Program-made: the position numbers and the translations under genes | Assembly (NCBI GenBank): GCA_964627995.1 | Contig: CAZVLN010000008.1 | Span: 1 to 64,000, forward strand | Source: JAWLFI01 sp964627995 | Lineage (GTDB): Bacteria > Bacteroidota > Bacteroidia > Chitinophagales > Saprospiraceae | Reading direction: 5' to 3' | Length of the DNA: 64,000 nucleotides | Shown: positions 26,996-36,421 of the stretch, one piece after another | Numbering within the stretch: the stretch's first letter is position 1 | Layout of the letters: the number at the start of each line of letters is the position of its first letter | The notes under the pieces: generated by a model | What the model saw: the letters and a program-made list of their open reading frames with translations, nothing else | What the model was told of the DNA's origin: nothing | Databases searched by the model: none

Positions 26996-27386
26996 CTTAA
27001 TCTTTTATGCTTTTATTTTTCTACTAGCCTGCGAATCCTCTCCTTCAGAAGCATCTGCGCAAGATGGCGAAGGCCTGCCGGATGAATTCGTTACATTCTA
27101 TGATAAGTATCATTCAGATTCCGCCTTTCAATGGGAACACACCCTTTTTCCCCTGCCTTATTTAGGCGAAAAAAGAGCTATTGAAGAATGGACAGCAGAA
27201 AATTGGATTATGCACAAACCTGTAGATATTGAAAATTCCCAAATATTTGAACGCTCATTTTACCGAATGGGAAAGTCAATCGTCGGCGAGGAAATCATAA
27301 GTCCCTCCTTAAAACTAAAAATCGAGCGCCGCTGGAAAAAAACAGAGGGAAGGTGGCTGCTTATTTACTACAAGCCCTTAGATTAA
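26979..27386 (+). CDS. Small lipoprotein, possibly DUF4348-like
   Basis: The reading frame encodes a lipoprotein signal peptide (NTSLIFYAFIFLLAC), with the lipobox LLAC leaving an N-terminal Cys, followed by an acidic domain of about 110 residues (DEFVTFYDKYHSDSAFQWEH..LFPLPYLG, ERRWKKTEGRWLLIYY). The pattern F..FY.K...DSAFQ..H..FPL recalls the Bacteroidota DUF4348 family, but this is from memory. The frame has no ATG directly in front of the signal peptide: candidates are TTG at 26979 (chosen) or GTG at 26955, both inside the end of the phosphopantetheinyl transferase gene, so coupled translation is likely. Confidence 0.7.
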   Translation: MPRNTSLIFYAFIFLLACESSPSEASAQDGEGLPDEFVTFYDKYHSDSAFQWEHTLFPLPYLGEKRAIEEWTAENWIMHKPVDIENSQIFERSFYRMGKSIVGEEIISPSLKLKIERRWKKTEGRWLLIYYKPLD

Positions 27387-27472
27387 AGGCAGGCAACCAA
27401 ACCATTTTTAGATGCCAAGCTCTATGCGCCCATGCGACCACAAGCAAAACAATCGGGAAATATTTTATAAGC

Positions 27473-30334
27473 TTACGCATAGTCCTCAAGCGGAGGACAA
27501 GTGCACATTAAATTTCTATCACCGTAAGCATTATCCACCCGCGCTACTTGCGTCCAAAACTTTTTACCTTCATGCAGATATGGCAGTGGATATGCCGCTG
27601 TTTGCCGACTGTATGGAAAATCCCAATCATCTGCTGTCAACCACTGAATACAATGTGGCGCATTGACTAAAGGATTAGATTCTGAAGGCCAATCGCCAGC
27701 TGCAATCTTATCAAGCTCTGCATGGATGCTCAGCATAGCCGCAATGAATCGATCTAATTCTTCTAAGCTCTCACTTTCTGTAGGTTCAATCATGATTGTT
27801 CCCGGTACCGGAAAGGACATAGTTGGCGCATGAAATCCGTAATCAATAAGTCGCTTGGCGATATCCTCTGCTCCTATATCAATAGCTTTGAATGGACGTA
27901 AATCTACAATAAATTCATGTGCACAATACCCGCCTTTCCCGGCATAAAGAATCTTATAATTCGATTCCAATTTGCTCTTTATATAATTTGCATTAAGAAC
28001 GGCCGCCGCTGTAGATTTTTTCATGCCATTGGGACCCAACAATCGAATATAGGCATACGAAATGAGAAGTATAGATGGGCTTCCATAAGGTGCCGCAGAT
28101 ACCGGAATCCGCTTAACTTCTGCTCCGTCATCATAACGATGGGTAGGTAGATACGGCGCTAGTTTTTTATTCACACAGATGGGACCCATTCCGGGGCCAC
28201 CTCCACCATGCGGTATAGCAAAGGTTTTATGCAAATTTAAGTGACAAACATCAGCATCAATGTGTCCAGGACTGGTAAAACCCACTTGCGCATTCATATT
28301 GGCTCCATCCAAGTATAGTAAACCTCCATTTTCGTGAACCAATTCGCAGATCTCCTTTATCTCTGTTTCGAAAACTCCATGTGTAGATGGATAGGTAATC
28401 ATCATAGCAGCTAAACTATCTTTATACTTTTCCACTTTTTCCCGCACATCTTCAATATCAATATTACCGTTTTCATCGCACTGAACCACCACCACTTTCA
28501 TTCCGGCCATTACTGCTGAAGCGGGGTTAGTTCCATGTGCCGACTCAGGTATTAAAGCGATGTTTCGATGAGAATTCCCTTGCTCTTTATGAAATTCCCG
28601 TATCGTCATTAGGCCGGCATATTCCCCCTGAGCTCCCGAATTGGGTTGAAAGGAGCAAGCGGAGAAGCCCGTTATATCGCTAAGGTAGTCTGCCAAATCA
28701 TCAATGATCTGTTTGTAGCCCAGTCGTTGTTGTACGGGAGCGAAAGGATGAATCGAGGAAAACTCAGGCCATGATATAGGCATCAATTGGGTAGCTGCAT
28801 TTAATTTCATGGTACAAGAACCTAACGAAATCATGGAGTGAGTAAGCGATAAATCTTTATTTTCAAGTTTTTTGATATATCGCATCATATCTGTTTCAGA
28901 GCGATACTGATGAAAAATTTCATGCTCCATGAAATCAGTTCTTCTTCGGGTATTTTCCCCGAGTTCTTCTGTTAGTGTTGGGTCAAAATTTGAGTCCGGT
29001 TCCATCTCACCGAATGCCTCTTTAAATACTTCTATAATTTCCTCCACATCAGATGCACGGGTAGTTTCATCCAGGCTTATTCTTACGCCTTGAGCAGTGT
29101 ACCAAAAATTCATCTGATGTGCTTCTGCTATTTTTCTTAAGGCGATAATATCTTCATGGCTCAGTTTTACCGTGATCGTATCAAAAACTGAAGTATTTAT
29201 GACTTCAAATCCGGCGCCGAGTAATGCCGAAGCCAGACGATAGGTCTGGGATCGTATGTTACGAGCAATAGCTTTGATACCTTCGGGACCGTGGTAAACC
29301 CCGTACATACTTGCCATAATAGCTAGCAAGGCCTGTGCTGTGCAAATATTGGATGTAGCTCGATCACGTTTGATATGCTGTTCGCGGGTCTGAAGAGCCA
29401 TCCGAAAGGCAGGCCGCTCATCCCGATCAACAGAAACACCAATGATGCGTCCTGGAATTTGACGCTTAAACTTCTCACTAGTGGCAAAATAAGCAGCATG
29501 CGGTCCACCCGCTCCTAGAGGAACGCCAAACCGCTGGGTATTACCCACTACAACATCGGCTCCCCACTCTCCGGGTGGTCGAAGCAAACTCAAGCTCATC
29601 AAGTCAGCTGCTACAGCCACTCGAATTCCGGATTCATGCCAAAGGGTGACTTTCGCCTCCCAATCTATAACTTCACCCTGCGCATTTGGGTATTGAATTA
29701 ACACTCCAAAATATTCATCTGTGGTTTCCCACTCCAGTGCCTCTCCCCGAACGATTTCAATGCCTAATGGTTCTGCACGCGTTTCCAGCACATCCACTGT
29801 CTGAGGAAAAACATGTTTATCTACAAAAAACTTTTTTGCTGGGTTTTTCTTGCGCTTTTTATTCACGATACCTTGCAGCATGGTCATTGCCTCTGCGGCA
29901 GCTGTAGCCTCGTCCAATAAAGAAGCGTTGGCAAGTGGGAGGCCTGTCAAACTAGAAACCATGGTTTGAAAATTCAGCAAAGCCTCTAGTCTTCCTTGAG
30001 CTATTTCAGCCTGATATGGGGTATACTGCGTATACCATCCTGGGTTCTCAAGAATATTGCGCTTGATTACAGAAGGGACATCTGTTCCATAGTAGCCCTG
30101 ACCAATAAAGTTTTTAAATACCTTATTCTTTCTGGCGATTTCCCGCATCATAGCCAGGAAGTCAGCCTCACTCAGTGCCTCTGGTGTTTGCAGCGGTTCG
30201 GACCTGACAATAGAATCCGGGACGACCTTATCCATTAAGTCTTCGAGGCTGTCACAATTCAATAATTGTAACATCGATTCTTGATCTGCTTCACTCAGGC
30301 CTATATGTCGACGAGAAAAATCAGCTTTTGCCAT
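27473..30334 (-). CDS. gcvP: Glycine dehydrogenase (decarboxylating), P-protein
   Basis: This 953-residue full-length homodimeric type P-protein of the glycine cleavage system decarboxylates glycine and passes the aminomethyl group to the lipoyl H-protein. Motifs are the N-terminal FSRRHIGLSEADQ, GQGYYGTDVPSVI, and the PLP-binding segment CHLNLHKTFAIPHGGGGPGMGP with the Schiff-base Lys. The N- and C-halves are fused as in proteobacterial and eukaryotic enzymes. The other gcv genes are not in the window, so the system is encoded at dispersed loci. A weak TATCTTCG box lies upstream; I saw no glycine riboswitch in the 150-base gap before the gene. Confidence 0.98.
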   Translation of the reverse strand: MAKADFSRRHIGLSEADQESMLQLLNCDSLEDLMDKVVPDSIVRSEPLQTPEALSEADFLAMMREIARKNKVFKNFIGQGYYGTDVPSVIKRNILENPGWYTQYTPYQAEIAQGRLEALLNFQTMVSSLTGLPLANASLLDEATAAAEAMTMLQGIVNKKRKKNPAKKFFVDKHVFPQTVDVLETRAEPLGIEIVRGEALEWETTDEYFGVLIQYPNAQGEVIDWEAKVTLWHESGIRVAVAADLMSLSLLRPPGEWGADVVVGNTQRFGVPLGAGGPHAAYFATSEKFKRQIPGRIIGVSVDRDERPAFRMALQTREQHIKRDRATSNICTAQALLAIMASMYGVYHGPEGIKAIARNIRSQTYRLASALLGAGFEVINTSVFDTITVKLSHEDIIALRKIAEAHQMNFWYTAQGVRISLDETTRASDVEEIIEVFKEAFGEMEPDSNFDPTLTEELGENTRRRTDFMEHEIFHQYRSETDMMRYIKKLENKDLSLTHSMISLGSCTMKLNAATQLMPISWPEFSSIHPFAPVQQRLGYKQIIDDLADYLSDITGFSACSFQPNSGAQGEYAGLMTIREFHKEQGNSHRNIALIPESAHGTNPASAVMAGMKVVVVQCDENGNIDIEDVREKVEKYKDSLAAMMITYPSTHGVFETEIKEICELVHENGGLLYLDGANMNAQVGFTSPGHIDADVCHLNLHKTFAIPHGGGGPGMGPICVNKKLAPYLPTHRYDDGAEVKRIPVSAAPYGSPSILLISYAYIRLLGPNGMKKSTAAAVLNANYIKSKLESNYKILYAGKGGYCAHEFIVDLRPFKAIDIGAEDIAKRLIDYGFHAPTMSFPVPGTIMIEPTESESLEELDRFIAAMLSIHAELDKIAAGDWPSESNPLVNAPHCIQWLTADDWDFPYSRQTAAYPLPYLHEGKKFWTQVARVDNAYGDRNLMCTCPPLEDYA

Positions 30335-30486
30335 AAAAGTAGGAGTTTTAGTTTTGCGAAGATAGAGTAGGATAACACTAAAAAGTGGCTTTAGATGTCT
30401 TTTTTTCGCAAGATTTTCGAAAATTTAACTAAGAAAACTGTTAGCTCCTTACTGAGCGATGTAATGCGCATGTTTGCGGCAGAAAA

Positions 30487-31788
30487 TTATCCTTTTAAAT
30501 TAAAAATCGACTGCATTTCTTCGACAAGGTCCAATTTTTCCCAGGTAAATAACTCAACTTCTCTTGTTTCTACTTTATCACCGGCTCCCGTAAAAAAGGA
30601 CTTCATTACTTTCTGCCCCGGTTCACGTCCCATATGGCCATAGGCCGCTGTCTCTATGTACATGGGTTGACGCAACTTCAAACGCTTTTCTATGGCATAG
30701 GGTCTCAAATCAAAGTTTGCCTTTAATTTTTCCGCTATTTCACCATCACTCAAATTCACATGGGACTTACCGTATGTGTTTACATAAAGTCCGCATGGCT
30801 CAGCAACTCCTATAGCATAGGAAACCTGAACCAGCACTTCATCCGCAACGCCCGCTGCCACAAGATTTTTCGCCAAATGTCGAGTAGCATAAGCAGCTGA
30901 GCGGTCTACTTTGGAGGGGTCTTTACCTGAAAAAGCACCGCCGCCGTGTGCACCTTTACCTCCATAAGTGTCAACAATGATTTTTCTACCTGTAAGTCCC
31001 GAATCGCCATGTGGCCCTCCAATAATGAAAGCGCCCGTCGGATTTATAATATATTCGATATCATCGGTAAATAAAGCCTGAACATCTAATCCAAACTCAG
31101 CCATAACACGCGGCATAAGAATTGATTTAATATCGGATGTTATTTGTTCCTGCATTTTTTTATGAGCGGCCTGAGTGGCTTGTTTTGAATCGTCCGCTGG
31201 TTTGACAAACTCATCATGCTGCGTGGATATAACGATGGTTTGAATCGCTTGTGGGCGCCCATCATCATCGTACATGATCGTCACTTGCGACTTGGAGTCC
31301 GGCCGCAAATACGTCATCTCGCTGCCTTCTTTTCGGATGGCAGCGAGAATATGTAAGATTTTATGCGATAAATCCAGAGAGACCGGCATATAGTTTTTCG
31401 TTTCGTTTGTGGCGTACCCAAACATCATTCCCTGATCCCCTGCACCCTGCTCATCAGGTGATCCACGCTCTACTCCCATACTGATATCAGCAGATTGTTC
31501 ATGAATAGCTGAAAGAATACCGCATGACTGAGCATCAAACTGATATTCACTTTTATTGTATCCAATTTGGTTAATAACATTGCGTACAATCTTCTGTAAA
31601 TTCAAGTATGCGTTCGATTTGACTTCACCCGCCAGCACCACTTGCCCCGAAGTCACCAATGTTTCGCAAGCTACCTTGGAATCGGGATCAAAAGCTAAAA
31701 AGTGATCGATGATCGCATCTGATATTTGATCTGCAACTTTATCGGGATGGCCTTCAGATACAGATTCGGAAGTAAATAAATATGACAT
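30487..31788 (-). CDS. metK: S-adenosylmethionine synthetase
   Basis: This 433-residue enzyme makes S-adenosylmethionine from methionine and ATP. Signatures are GHPDKVADQISDAIID near the N-terminus, GAGDQGMMFGYA, FIIGGPHGDSGLTGRK, and the P-loop-like GGGAFSGKDPSKVDRSAAY. The family members in Bacteroidota are slightly longer than the E. coli enzyme, which fits here. It is a single gene with its own -7 box 17 bases upstream. No SAM riboswitch structure was recognised in the short leader. It is followed downstream by gcvP on the same strand after 152 bases. Confidence 0.98.
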   Translation of the reverse strand: MSYLFTSESVSEGHPDKVADQISDAIIDHFLAFDPDSKVACETLVTSGQVVLAGEVKSNAYLNLQKIVRNVINQIGYNKSEYQFDAQSCGILSAIHEQSADISMGVERGSPDEQGAGDQGMMFGYATNETKNYMPVSLDLSHKILHILAAIRKEGSEMTYLRPDSKSQVTIMYDDDGRPQAIQTIVISTQHDEFVKPADDSKQATQAAHKKMQEQITSDIKSILMPRVMAEFGLDVQALFTDDIEYIINPTGAFIIGGPHGDSGLTGRKIIVDTYGGKGAHGGGAFSGKDPSKVDRSAAYATRHLAKNLVAAGVADEVLVQVSYAIGVAEPCGLYVNTYGKSHVNLSDGEIAEKLKANFDLRPYAIEKRLKLRQPMYIETAAYGHMGREPGQKVMKSFFTGAGDKVETREVELFTWEKLDLVEEMQSIFNLKG

Positions 31789-31805
31789 ATCGCATTAAGT
31801 TTGTG

Positions 31806-31813
31806 CAAAAATA
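31806..31813 (-). promoter_or_regulatory. Bacteroidota -7 box (TATTTTTG)
   Basis: The minus strand reads TATTTTTG, a match to TAnnTTTG, 17 bases before the metK start. Confidence 0.45.
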
Positions 31814-31883
31814 GAAAAGTTTCAGAAGTGAGCGCCATTCAAATGTCATTAAGCGACCTTCCCAACTATCTTTTTTAAAGACA

Positions 31884-32012
31884 TTTGGGCGTCCCCCCCA
31901 AAAGTTGGGGGGCGCTACGGTCGCCCACTATCGGCTACCGGCGGGGCCGGCATCGCCCCTTTGCGATCGCTTGTCAGCGTTCACAAAGGGGCCGGGCTCC
32001 CATCGCTGACGC
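31884..32012 (-). repeat. Structured intergenic repeat, copy C-minus (divergent)
   Basis: This 129-bp GC-rich element on the minus strand begins GCGTCAGCGATGGGAG and ends GGGGACGCCCAAATG. The core GGTAGCCGATAG is a diverged form of the family core. A stem formed by CCCCCCAA and TTGGGGGG sits at its 3' end, and CCCCTTTG / CAAAGGGG forms another. It is head-to-head with copy C-plus, with about 50 bases of AT-rich DNA between. Assignment to the family rests on both ends and is weaker than for copies A, B and D. Confidence 0.55.
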
Positions 32013-32063
32013 AAAGCTTTATTTATTTGCATTTCGAAGATGAAAGCCCTCAAGGTATTCGTT

Positions 32064-32206
32064 GCGCAAGGGATGGTAAGGGCCGCAAGCGATAGCTAGC
32101 GGGTCCGCAAGATCGCAGGGCGATCTGAAGGACGGAACCCCTGCACAGCCCGACCCCGTGCGCCCGAAGCGAAGCCGAAGGGCTCACGGAGGATGCGCCC
32201 AAAAAA
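32064..32206 (+). repeat. Structured intergenic repeat, copy C-plus
   Basis: This 143-bp element begins GCGCAAGGGATGGTAAGG and ends GGATGCGCCCAAAAA, with the core CACAGCCCGACCCC. Hairpins are AGATCG / CGATCT and CCGTG / CACGG enclosing GCCC / GGGC. It ends 11 bases before the stop codon of the convergent FAA-hydrolase gene. Together with copy C-minus it fills most of the 429-base gap between metK and that gene; apart from the metK promoter I see nothing else there. Confidence 0.68.
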
Positions 32207-32217
32207 TAATATAAAGG

Positions 32218-32823
32218 CTATTTTATGGCGCAGTTCAAAACATGATTCCCATTTAATGTCCCTTGCAGTTCATCTCCATTTTTTACAGGTCCTACTCCTG
32301 CGGGCGTCCCCGTGTAGATAAGGTCACCCTTTTGCAAGGTGAAATAACGAGAAAGGTAGGAGATAATCTCCGGCAAAGTGAACATCATATGGCGCGTATC
32401 CCCGTGCTGCACTTGCTGACCGTTTTTATTCAAAAAAAATTCGTGGTACTTAACTTCTGGGTCGAACGGCAGCCAATCGCCGATGGCGGCAGAATAATCA
32501 AAGGCCTTAGCAATTTCCCATGGCTGTCCTTTCTTCTTTATGTCAGACTGTATGTCGCGGGCCGTAAAATCAATACCCAAAGTCATTTTATCGATATAAT
32601 CGAGGGCAAATTGAGATGAAATAGCTTTCCCGTGTTTGGCTATACGGAGCACCCACTCACACTCAAAATGAATATCCGAAGAGAAATCGGGAATATAAAA
32701 CGGTTTCCCCTCTCTCAATAAGGCCGTAGACGGCTTCATAAAAACGAGTGGCTGGTCCGGCTTCTCATTGTCCAGTTCTTCGATATGTGCCAGATAATTC
32801 CGGCCGATACAAAATATTTTCAT
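32218..32823 (-). CDS. Fumarylacetoacetate hydrolase family protein
   Basis: This 201-residue protein is the short form of the FAA-hydrolase fold (YcgM/YisK-like). Visible features are the N-terminal KIFCIGRNYLAH, the metal-ligand region HFECEWVLRI with Glu residues, the conserved GIDFTARDIQ, and GDLIYTGTPAGVGPV near the C-terminus. Members include fumarylpyruvate hydrolase, acylpyruvase and oxaloacetate decarboxylase; the substrate here cannot be told apart by sequence reading. It is a monocistronic gene with a -7 box upstream, and its 3' end abuts repeat copy C-plus. Confidence 0.92.
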   Translation of the reverse strand: MKIFCIGRNYLAHIEELDNEKPDQPLVFMKPSTALLREGKPFYIPDFSSDIHFECEWVLRIAKHGKAISSQFALDYIDKMTLGIDFTARDIQSDIKKKGQPWEIAKAFDYSAAIGDWLPFDPEVKYHEFFLNKNGQQVQHGDTRHMMFTLPEIISYLSRYFTLQKGDLIYTGTPAGVGPVKNGDELQGTLNGNHVLNCAIK

Positions 32824-32848
32824 GCAAATTGACTTTATATATTCTAGA

Positions 32849-32856
32849 CAAAAGTA
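32849..32856 (-). promoter_or_regulatory. Bacteroidota -7 box (TACTTTTG)
   Basis: The minus strand reads TACTTTTG 25 bases before the start of the FAA-hydrolase gene, matching TAnnTTTG. It is divergent from the box at 32942. Confidence 0.5.
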
Positions 32857-32941
32857 AGGATTTGAAACCGATACGACTTAAGTCAGCTTCCGTCCTAATT
32901 AAGCGCAGTTAGTTTTCGATACGTAAACCAACAAATAATTG

Positions 32942-32949
32942 TACTTTTG
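32942..32949 (+). promoter_or_regulatory. Bacteroidota -7 box (TACTTTTG)
   Basis: This matches TAnnTTTG and ends 24 bases before the ATG at 32974. It overlaps the TTG at 32947 that opens the longest frame, so that upstream start is improbable. Confidence 0.5.
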
Positions 32950-32973
32950 CGTACATCAGATAAAAGATTATTT

Positions 32974-35973
32974 ATGAGTATTTTTCAACGGGCCTATCGG
33001 GCGTCGGGATGGATAGCATTTGGCATAGCCATGATCGTATATTTTTTCTCCGTAGAGCGGACTGGAAGTTTGTGGGATTGTGGTGAGTTTATATCAGCGG
33101 CTTATAAATTGCAAGTCGTGCACCCTCCAGGTGCCCCTCTTTATTTACTAATGGCCCGAATGTTTGCTTTTGTTGGCGATGTACTATTTGACGATCCTTC
33201 GAAAATTGGACACGCTGTGAATATATTTTCGGGTATGGCCACTGCATTTGCAGCAGCTTTTATAGCTTGGTCGACCACCCTGTTGAGTAAATTGGCTATG
33301 GTCGGGCGAACGGCCACACCAGACCGCGGTCAAAGTCTAGCTGTGGCTGGAGCGGGACTCGTTGCAGGTCTGACTAGCGCATTCGCCACTTCTGTTTGGT
33401 TTTCAGCAGTAGAAGGTGAGGTGTATGCTTTGTCCACGTTTTTTACTGCGCTTACGATATGGAGTGCTATTCGCTGGTACAGTTTACCTAAAGATCCACA
33501 AAACGATAGATGGTTATTGTTTACTGTTTTTGCAGCAGCGCTATCGATCGGCGTTCACCTTTTAAGCTTACTTACCTTTCCAGCATTAGCTCTCTTTTAC
33601 TACTATAAGAAATTTGAAAAACGAACATTGCTGGGAGGCTTGCTGGCCATGGGTGTAGGTGTAATTTTGATTGGCGTGATTCAGACCGTTGTCATTATCG
33701 GGATACCGAAGTTGTGGTTTTTCTTTGACCAGATCATGGTAAACTCCTTCGGAACTGCACCCAACTTAGGCATCATTCCTACCGTTGTGGTCATTGCCGG
33801 AGTTATATATTTAGCCCTTCGATTTGCCCGTCAAACGCGCAGGCCTCTTCTGCATCAAGGGATTCTTGCCTTTATGTTTGCTATCATTGGTTATTCTACT
33901 ATAGGTATGGTTGTGATACGATCTAATGCGAATCCACCGATTAACATGAATCAGCCCAGTGATCCTTCACGCTTGATTCCCTACATAAATCGTGAGCAAT
34001 ATGGAGAAAGACCATTACTCTTCGGTCCTCATTATTTAGCTTCTCCTCAGCGGTACGACCGTGAAGACCGACTAGGACTCGTAGATGGCGAATATGTAAA
34101 AGTTTCGGAAAAAATTAGTCCGGTTTATCGCTCTCGGGATGAGATGTTTTTCCCACGTCTGGGACACATGGATGACCGGCGAAAACAATTGTATAACTAT
34201 TGGCTGGACAGAGATCGGGGTAATCCGACAATGGCTGATAATTTTGGCTTTTTCTTCCGCTATCAAATTGGATGGATGTATTATCGCTATTTCATGTGGA
34301 ATTTTGTTGGTCGCCAGAATGGTGATCAAGGCTTTTTCCCCTGGGATAAGTCTAGTGGGCACTGGGAGTCTGGTATATCATTTGTAGATGAAGCCAGACT
34401 ATATGAGAAAGATGAACTGCCCCCGTCCATGGCAAACAATAAGGCACGTAATCATTACTACTTCTTGCCTTTAATCTTCGGTTTACTAGGCTTGTTTTGG
34501 CATTATAAACGAAGAAAAAAAGACTTTTTCACTCTATTGGTTTTATTTATAGTCACGGGTTTGGGTATTATAGTATATTCTAATCAACCGCCCAATGAGC
34601 CTCGAGAGAGAGATTATGTGTTAGTGGGGTCTTTTATGACGTTTGCAATGTGGATTGGAATGGCAGTTCCGCTGCTGTTTGAATGGATACGGGATAAAGC
34701 ATCTATGCGTCCTGTTGTGGGAGCGCTTGCTGCCAGCATTATAGTGCTAAGCGCCCCTGTCATTATGGGTGTAGAGAACTTTGATGATCACAGCAGACGG
34801 TGGGTTACCGGAGCTCGAGATTATGCAAATAATTATTTAGAGTCTCTGGAACAGGATGCTATTATTTTTACTTATGGAGATAATGACACCTATCCCCTAT
34901 GGTATGCACAGGAGGTTGAAAATATTCGCCCCGATGTACGAATCATAAATCTAAGTCTCATTGCGGTTGACTGGTACATCAATCAAATGCGGCGCAAAGT
35001 AAACGAGTCTGCTCCCATTGAAATGACATTGAGTGCTGAGGGTATCCGGGGAGATCAGCTCAATGCAGTAGCCATAAATTCCAGCCTAAATCAGCGATTT
35101 GAAGTTCGCGACGTGTTACGTCTTTTGGATGAGTCACCGGATTTAGCTCGGAGTGGTCGCATTCCAAATAAGTTTTCTATCAACATTGATGCTAAAAAGG
35201 CGAAAGAGTCGCAGTGGGTAGATCCAAAGCTGACAGATCGCATTGTAGATCAGGTGCCTATTACTATCAATGGCGGTATGATTACAAAAGATGATTTAGC
35301 CATTCTAGATATTCTTAGTAGTAATATGTATGATCGTCCCATTTACTTCGCGTCAACCGTCCAATCGTCCAAACTTCTGGGCTTACATGATTACATGCAG
35401 CTCGAAGGCTTAGCTTTGCGTTTCATTCCAGTTAAGACAAGCTCAGATAAAAGCATGGGCATATACGGTTCAGGACGTGTGGCAGCTGATAAGATTTTAA
35501 AGCGCATGCGGGAAGAATTCCAATGGGGAGGTTTTGACAAATACGATTTGTTTGTCGATGAGAGTTATAATGCAGCCGTTCAGGCACACCGAATGGCGAT
35601 GATGCGCTCATTGCAAACTTTCTTGAATAATAACGAAAATAGTAAGGCAGAAGAGATTTGCGACATTTATTTTAAAGCCTTTCCCAACATGAACTTCCCT
35701 TTCATATCGCACCAGGTAAATTCGTTTATAAATGGTTATTTACAAGCCGGTGCTAAAGAGAAAGCGAAAGAGAAACTGGAAGTCCTGGTTAATCAGGTGC
35801 AGGAGCACATGGAGTTTTACAATTCTATTTCAAGTGAAGTGCGAAGTAGCAGTTTCTCAAGAAATTACCAGATGGCTCAGCGAACCGCGCGTGAAGCTTT
35901 ATCTTTAGCGCGCGAGGTTGGTGAAGAGTATGGGCAAGAGAAACAAGAACAATTAGCTCCTTACATCCAATAA
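32974..35973 (+). CDS. DUF2723 membrane protein, predicted protein O-glycosyltransferase
   Basis: This 999-residue protein has the DUF2723 N-terminus (TGSLWDCGEFISAAYKLQVVHPPGAPLY), in which acidic residues precede the PPGAPL turn as in GT-C type membrane glycosyltransferases. About 10-12 membrane helices occupy residues 1-320 and 490-610. The C-terminal 400 residues are soluble, include ITYGDNDTYPLWYAQE-like sequence, and are probably periplasmic. DUF2723 proteins are proposed protein O-mannosyltransferases in Bacteroidota; acceptor and sugar are unknown here. The gene leads a likely operon with rpiB (14 bases downstream) and an M28 peptidase. The start at 32974 was chosen because the longer frame opens inside the promoter box. 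Confidence 0.9.
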   Translation: MSIFQRAYRASGWIAFGIAMIVYFFSVERTGSLWDCGEFISAAYKLQVVHPPGAPLYLLMARMFAFVGDVLFDDPSKIGHAVNIFSGMATAFAAAFIAWSTTLLSKLAMVGRTATPDRGQSLAVAGAGLVAGLTSAFATSVWFSAVEGEVYALSTFFTALTIWSAIRWYSLPKDPQNDRWLLFTVFAAALSIGVHLLSLLTFPALALFYYYKKFEKRTLLGGLLAMGVGVILIGVIQTVVIIGIPKLWFFFDQIMVNSFGTAPNLGIIPTVVVIAGVIYLALRFARQTRRPLLHQGILAFMFAIIGYSTIGMVVIRSNANPPINMNQPSDPSRLIPYINREQYGERPLLFGPHYLASPQRYDREDRLGLVDGEYVKVSEKISPVYRSRDEMFFPRLGHMDDRRKQLYNYWLDRDRGNPTMADNFGFFFRYQIGWMYYRYFMWNFVGRQNGDQGFFPWDKSSGHWESGISFVDEARLYEKDELPPSMANNKARNHYYFLPLIFGLLGLFWHYKRRKKDFFTLLVLFIVTGLGIIVYSNQPPNEPRERDYVLVGSFMTFAMWIGMAVPLLFEWIRDKASMRPVVGALAASIIVLSAPVIMGVENFDDHSRRWVTGARDYANNYLESLEQDAIIFTYGDNDTYPLWYAQEVENIRPDVRIINLSLIAVDWYINQMRRKVNESAPIEMTLSAEGIRGDQLNAVAINSSLNQRFEVRDVLRLLDESPDLARSGRIPNKFSINIDAKKAKESQWVDPKLTDRIVDQVPITINGGMITKDDLAILDILSSNMYDRPIYFASTVQSSKLLGLHDYMQLEGLALRFIPVKTSSDKSMGIYGSGRVAADKILKRMREEFQWGGFDKYDLFVDESYNAAVQAHRMAMMRSLQTFLNNNENSKAEEICDIYFKAFPNMNFPFISHQVNSFINGYLQAGAKEKAKEKLEVLVNQVQEHMEFYNSISSEVRSSSFSRNYQMAQRTAREALSLAREVGEEYGQEKQEQLAPYIQ

Positions 35974-35987
35974 AACGAACAATTAAA

Positions 35988-36413
35988 ATGAAAAAGTTAG
36001 CGATAGGTTCTGATCACGCGGGTTATGCATTGAAACAAGAATTGAAAACTAGTGGCTTACTAGAGGGTTATGAAGTTGTAGATTTTGGCACTGACTCTGA
36101 AGATTCGACAGATTATCCCGACTTTGCTCATCCCACGGCTCAAGCTGTAGAGGACGGTGAATGCGAATTAGGGATTTTAGTTTGTGGAAGTGGAAATGGA
36201 GTTGCGATGGCAGCCAACAAGCATCAAGGAATTCGAGCCGCTCTTTGTTGGAATGAAGAGCTAGCTGCGCTAGGCCGACAGCACAATGATGCTAATATAC
36301 TCTGCCTTCCCTCACGTTTCATAGCGACCGATCTGGCAAAAAAAATCGTTTCTTCGTTTTTATCCGCTGATTTTGAAGGAGGGCGTCATCAAAGACGCGT
36401 CAATAAAATTTAA
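35988..36413 (+). CDS. rpiB: Ribose 5-phosphate isomerase B
   Basis: This 141-residue enzyme interconverts ribose 5-phosphate and ribulose 5-phosphate in the pentose phosphate pathway. Motifs are GSDHAGYALK at the N-terminus, DYPDFAHPTAQAV, and the catalytic Cys loop VCGSGNGVAMAANKHQGIRAAL, followed by HNDANILCLPSR. The length fits RpiB/LacAB proteins. It sits 14 bases after the DUF2723 gene and 8 bases before the M28 peptidase gene, on the same strand, so the three are probably cotranscribed. Confidence 0.97.
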   Translation: MKKLAIGSDHAGYALKQELKTSGLLEGYEVVDFGTDSEDSTDYPDFAHPTAQAVEDGECELGILVCGSGNGVAMAANKHQGIRAALCWNEELAALGRQHNDANILCLPSRFIATDLAKKIVSSFLSADFEGGRHQRRVNKI

Positions 36414-36421
36414 AGGAATTT

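Noticed and set aside
30335..30486. Possible glycine riboswitch in front of gcvP
   Set aside because: The gap is short and AT-rich; no paired aptamer-like hairpins were visible.
31789..31883. Possible SAM riboswitch in front of metK
   Set aside because: The leader after the -7 box is only about 10-17 bases and the upstream sequence shows no riboswitch-like stems.
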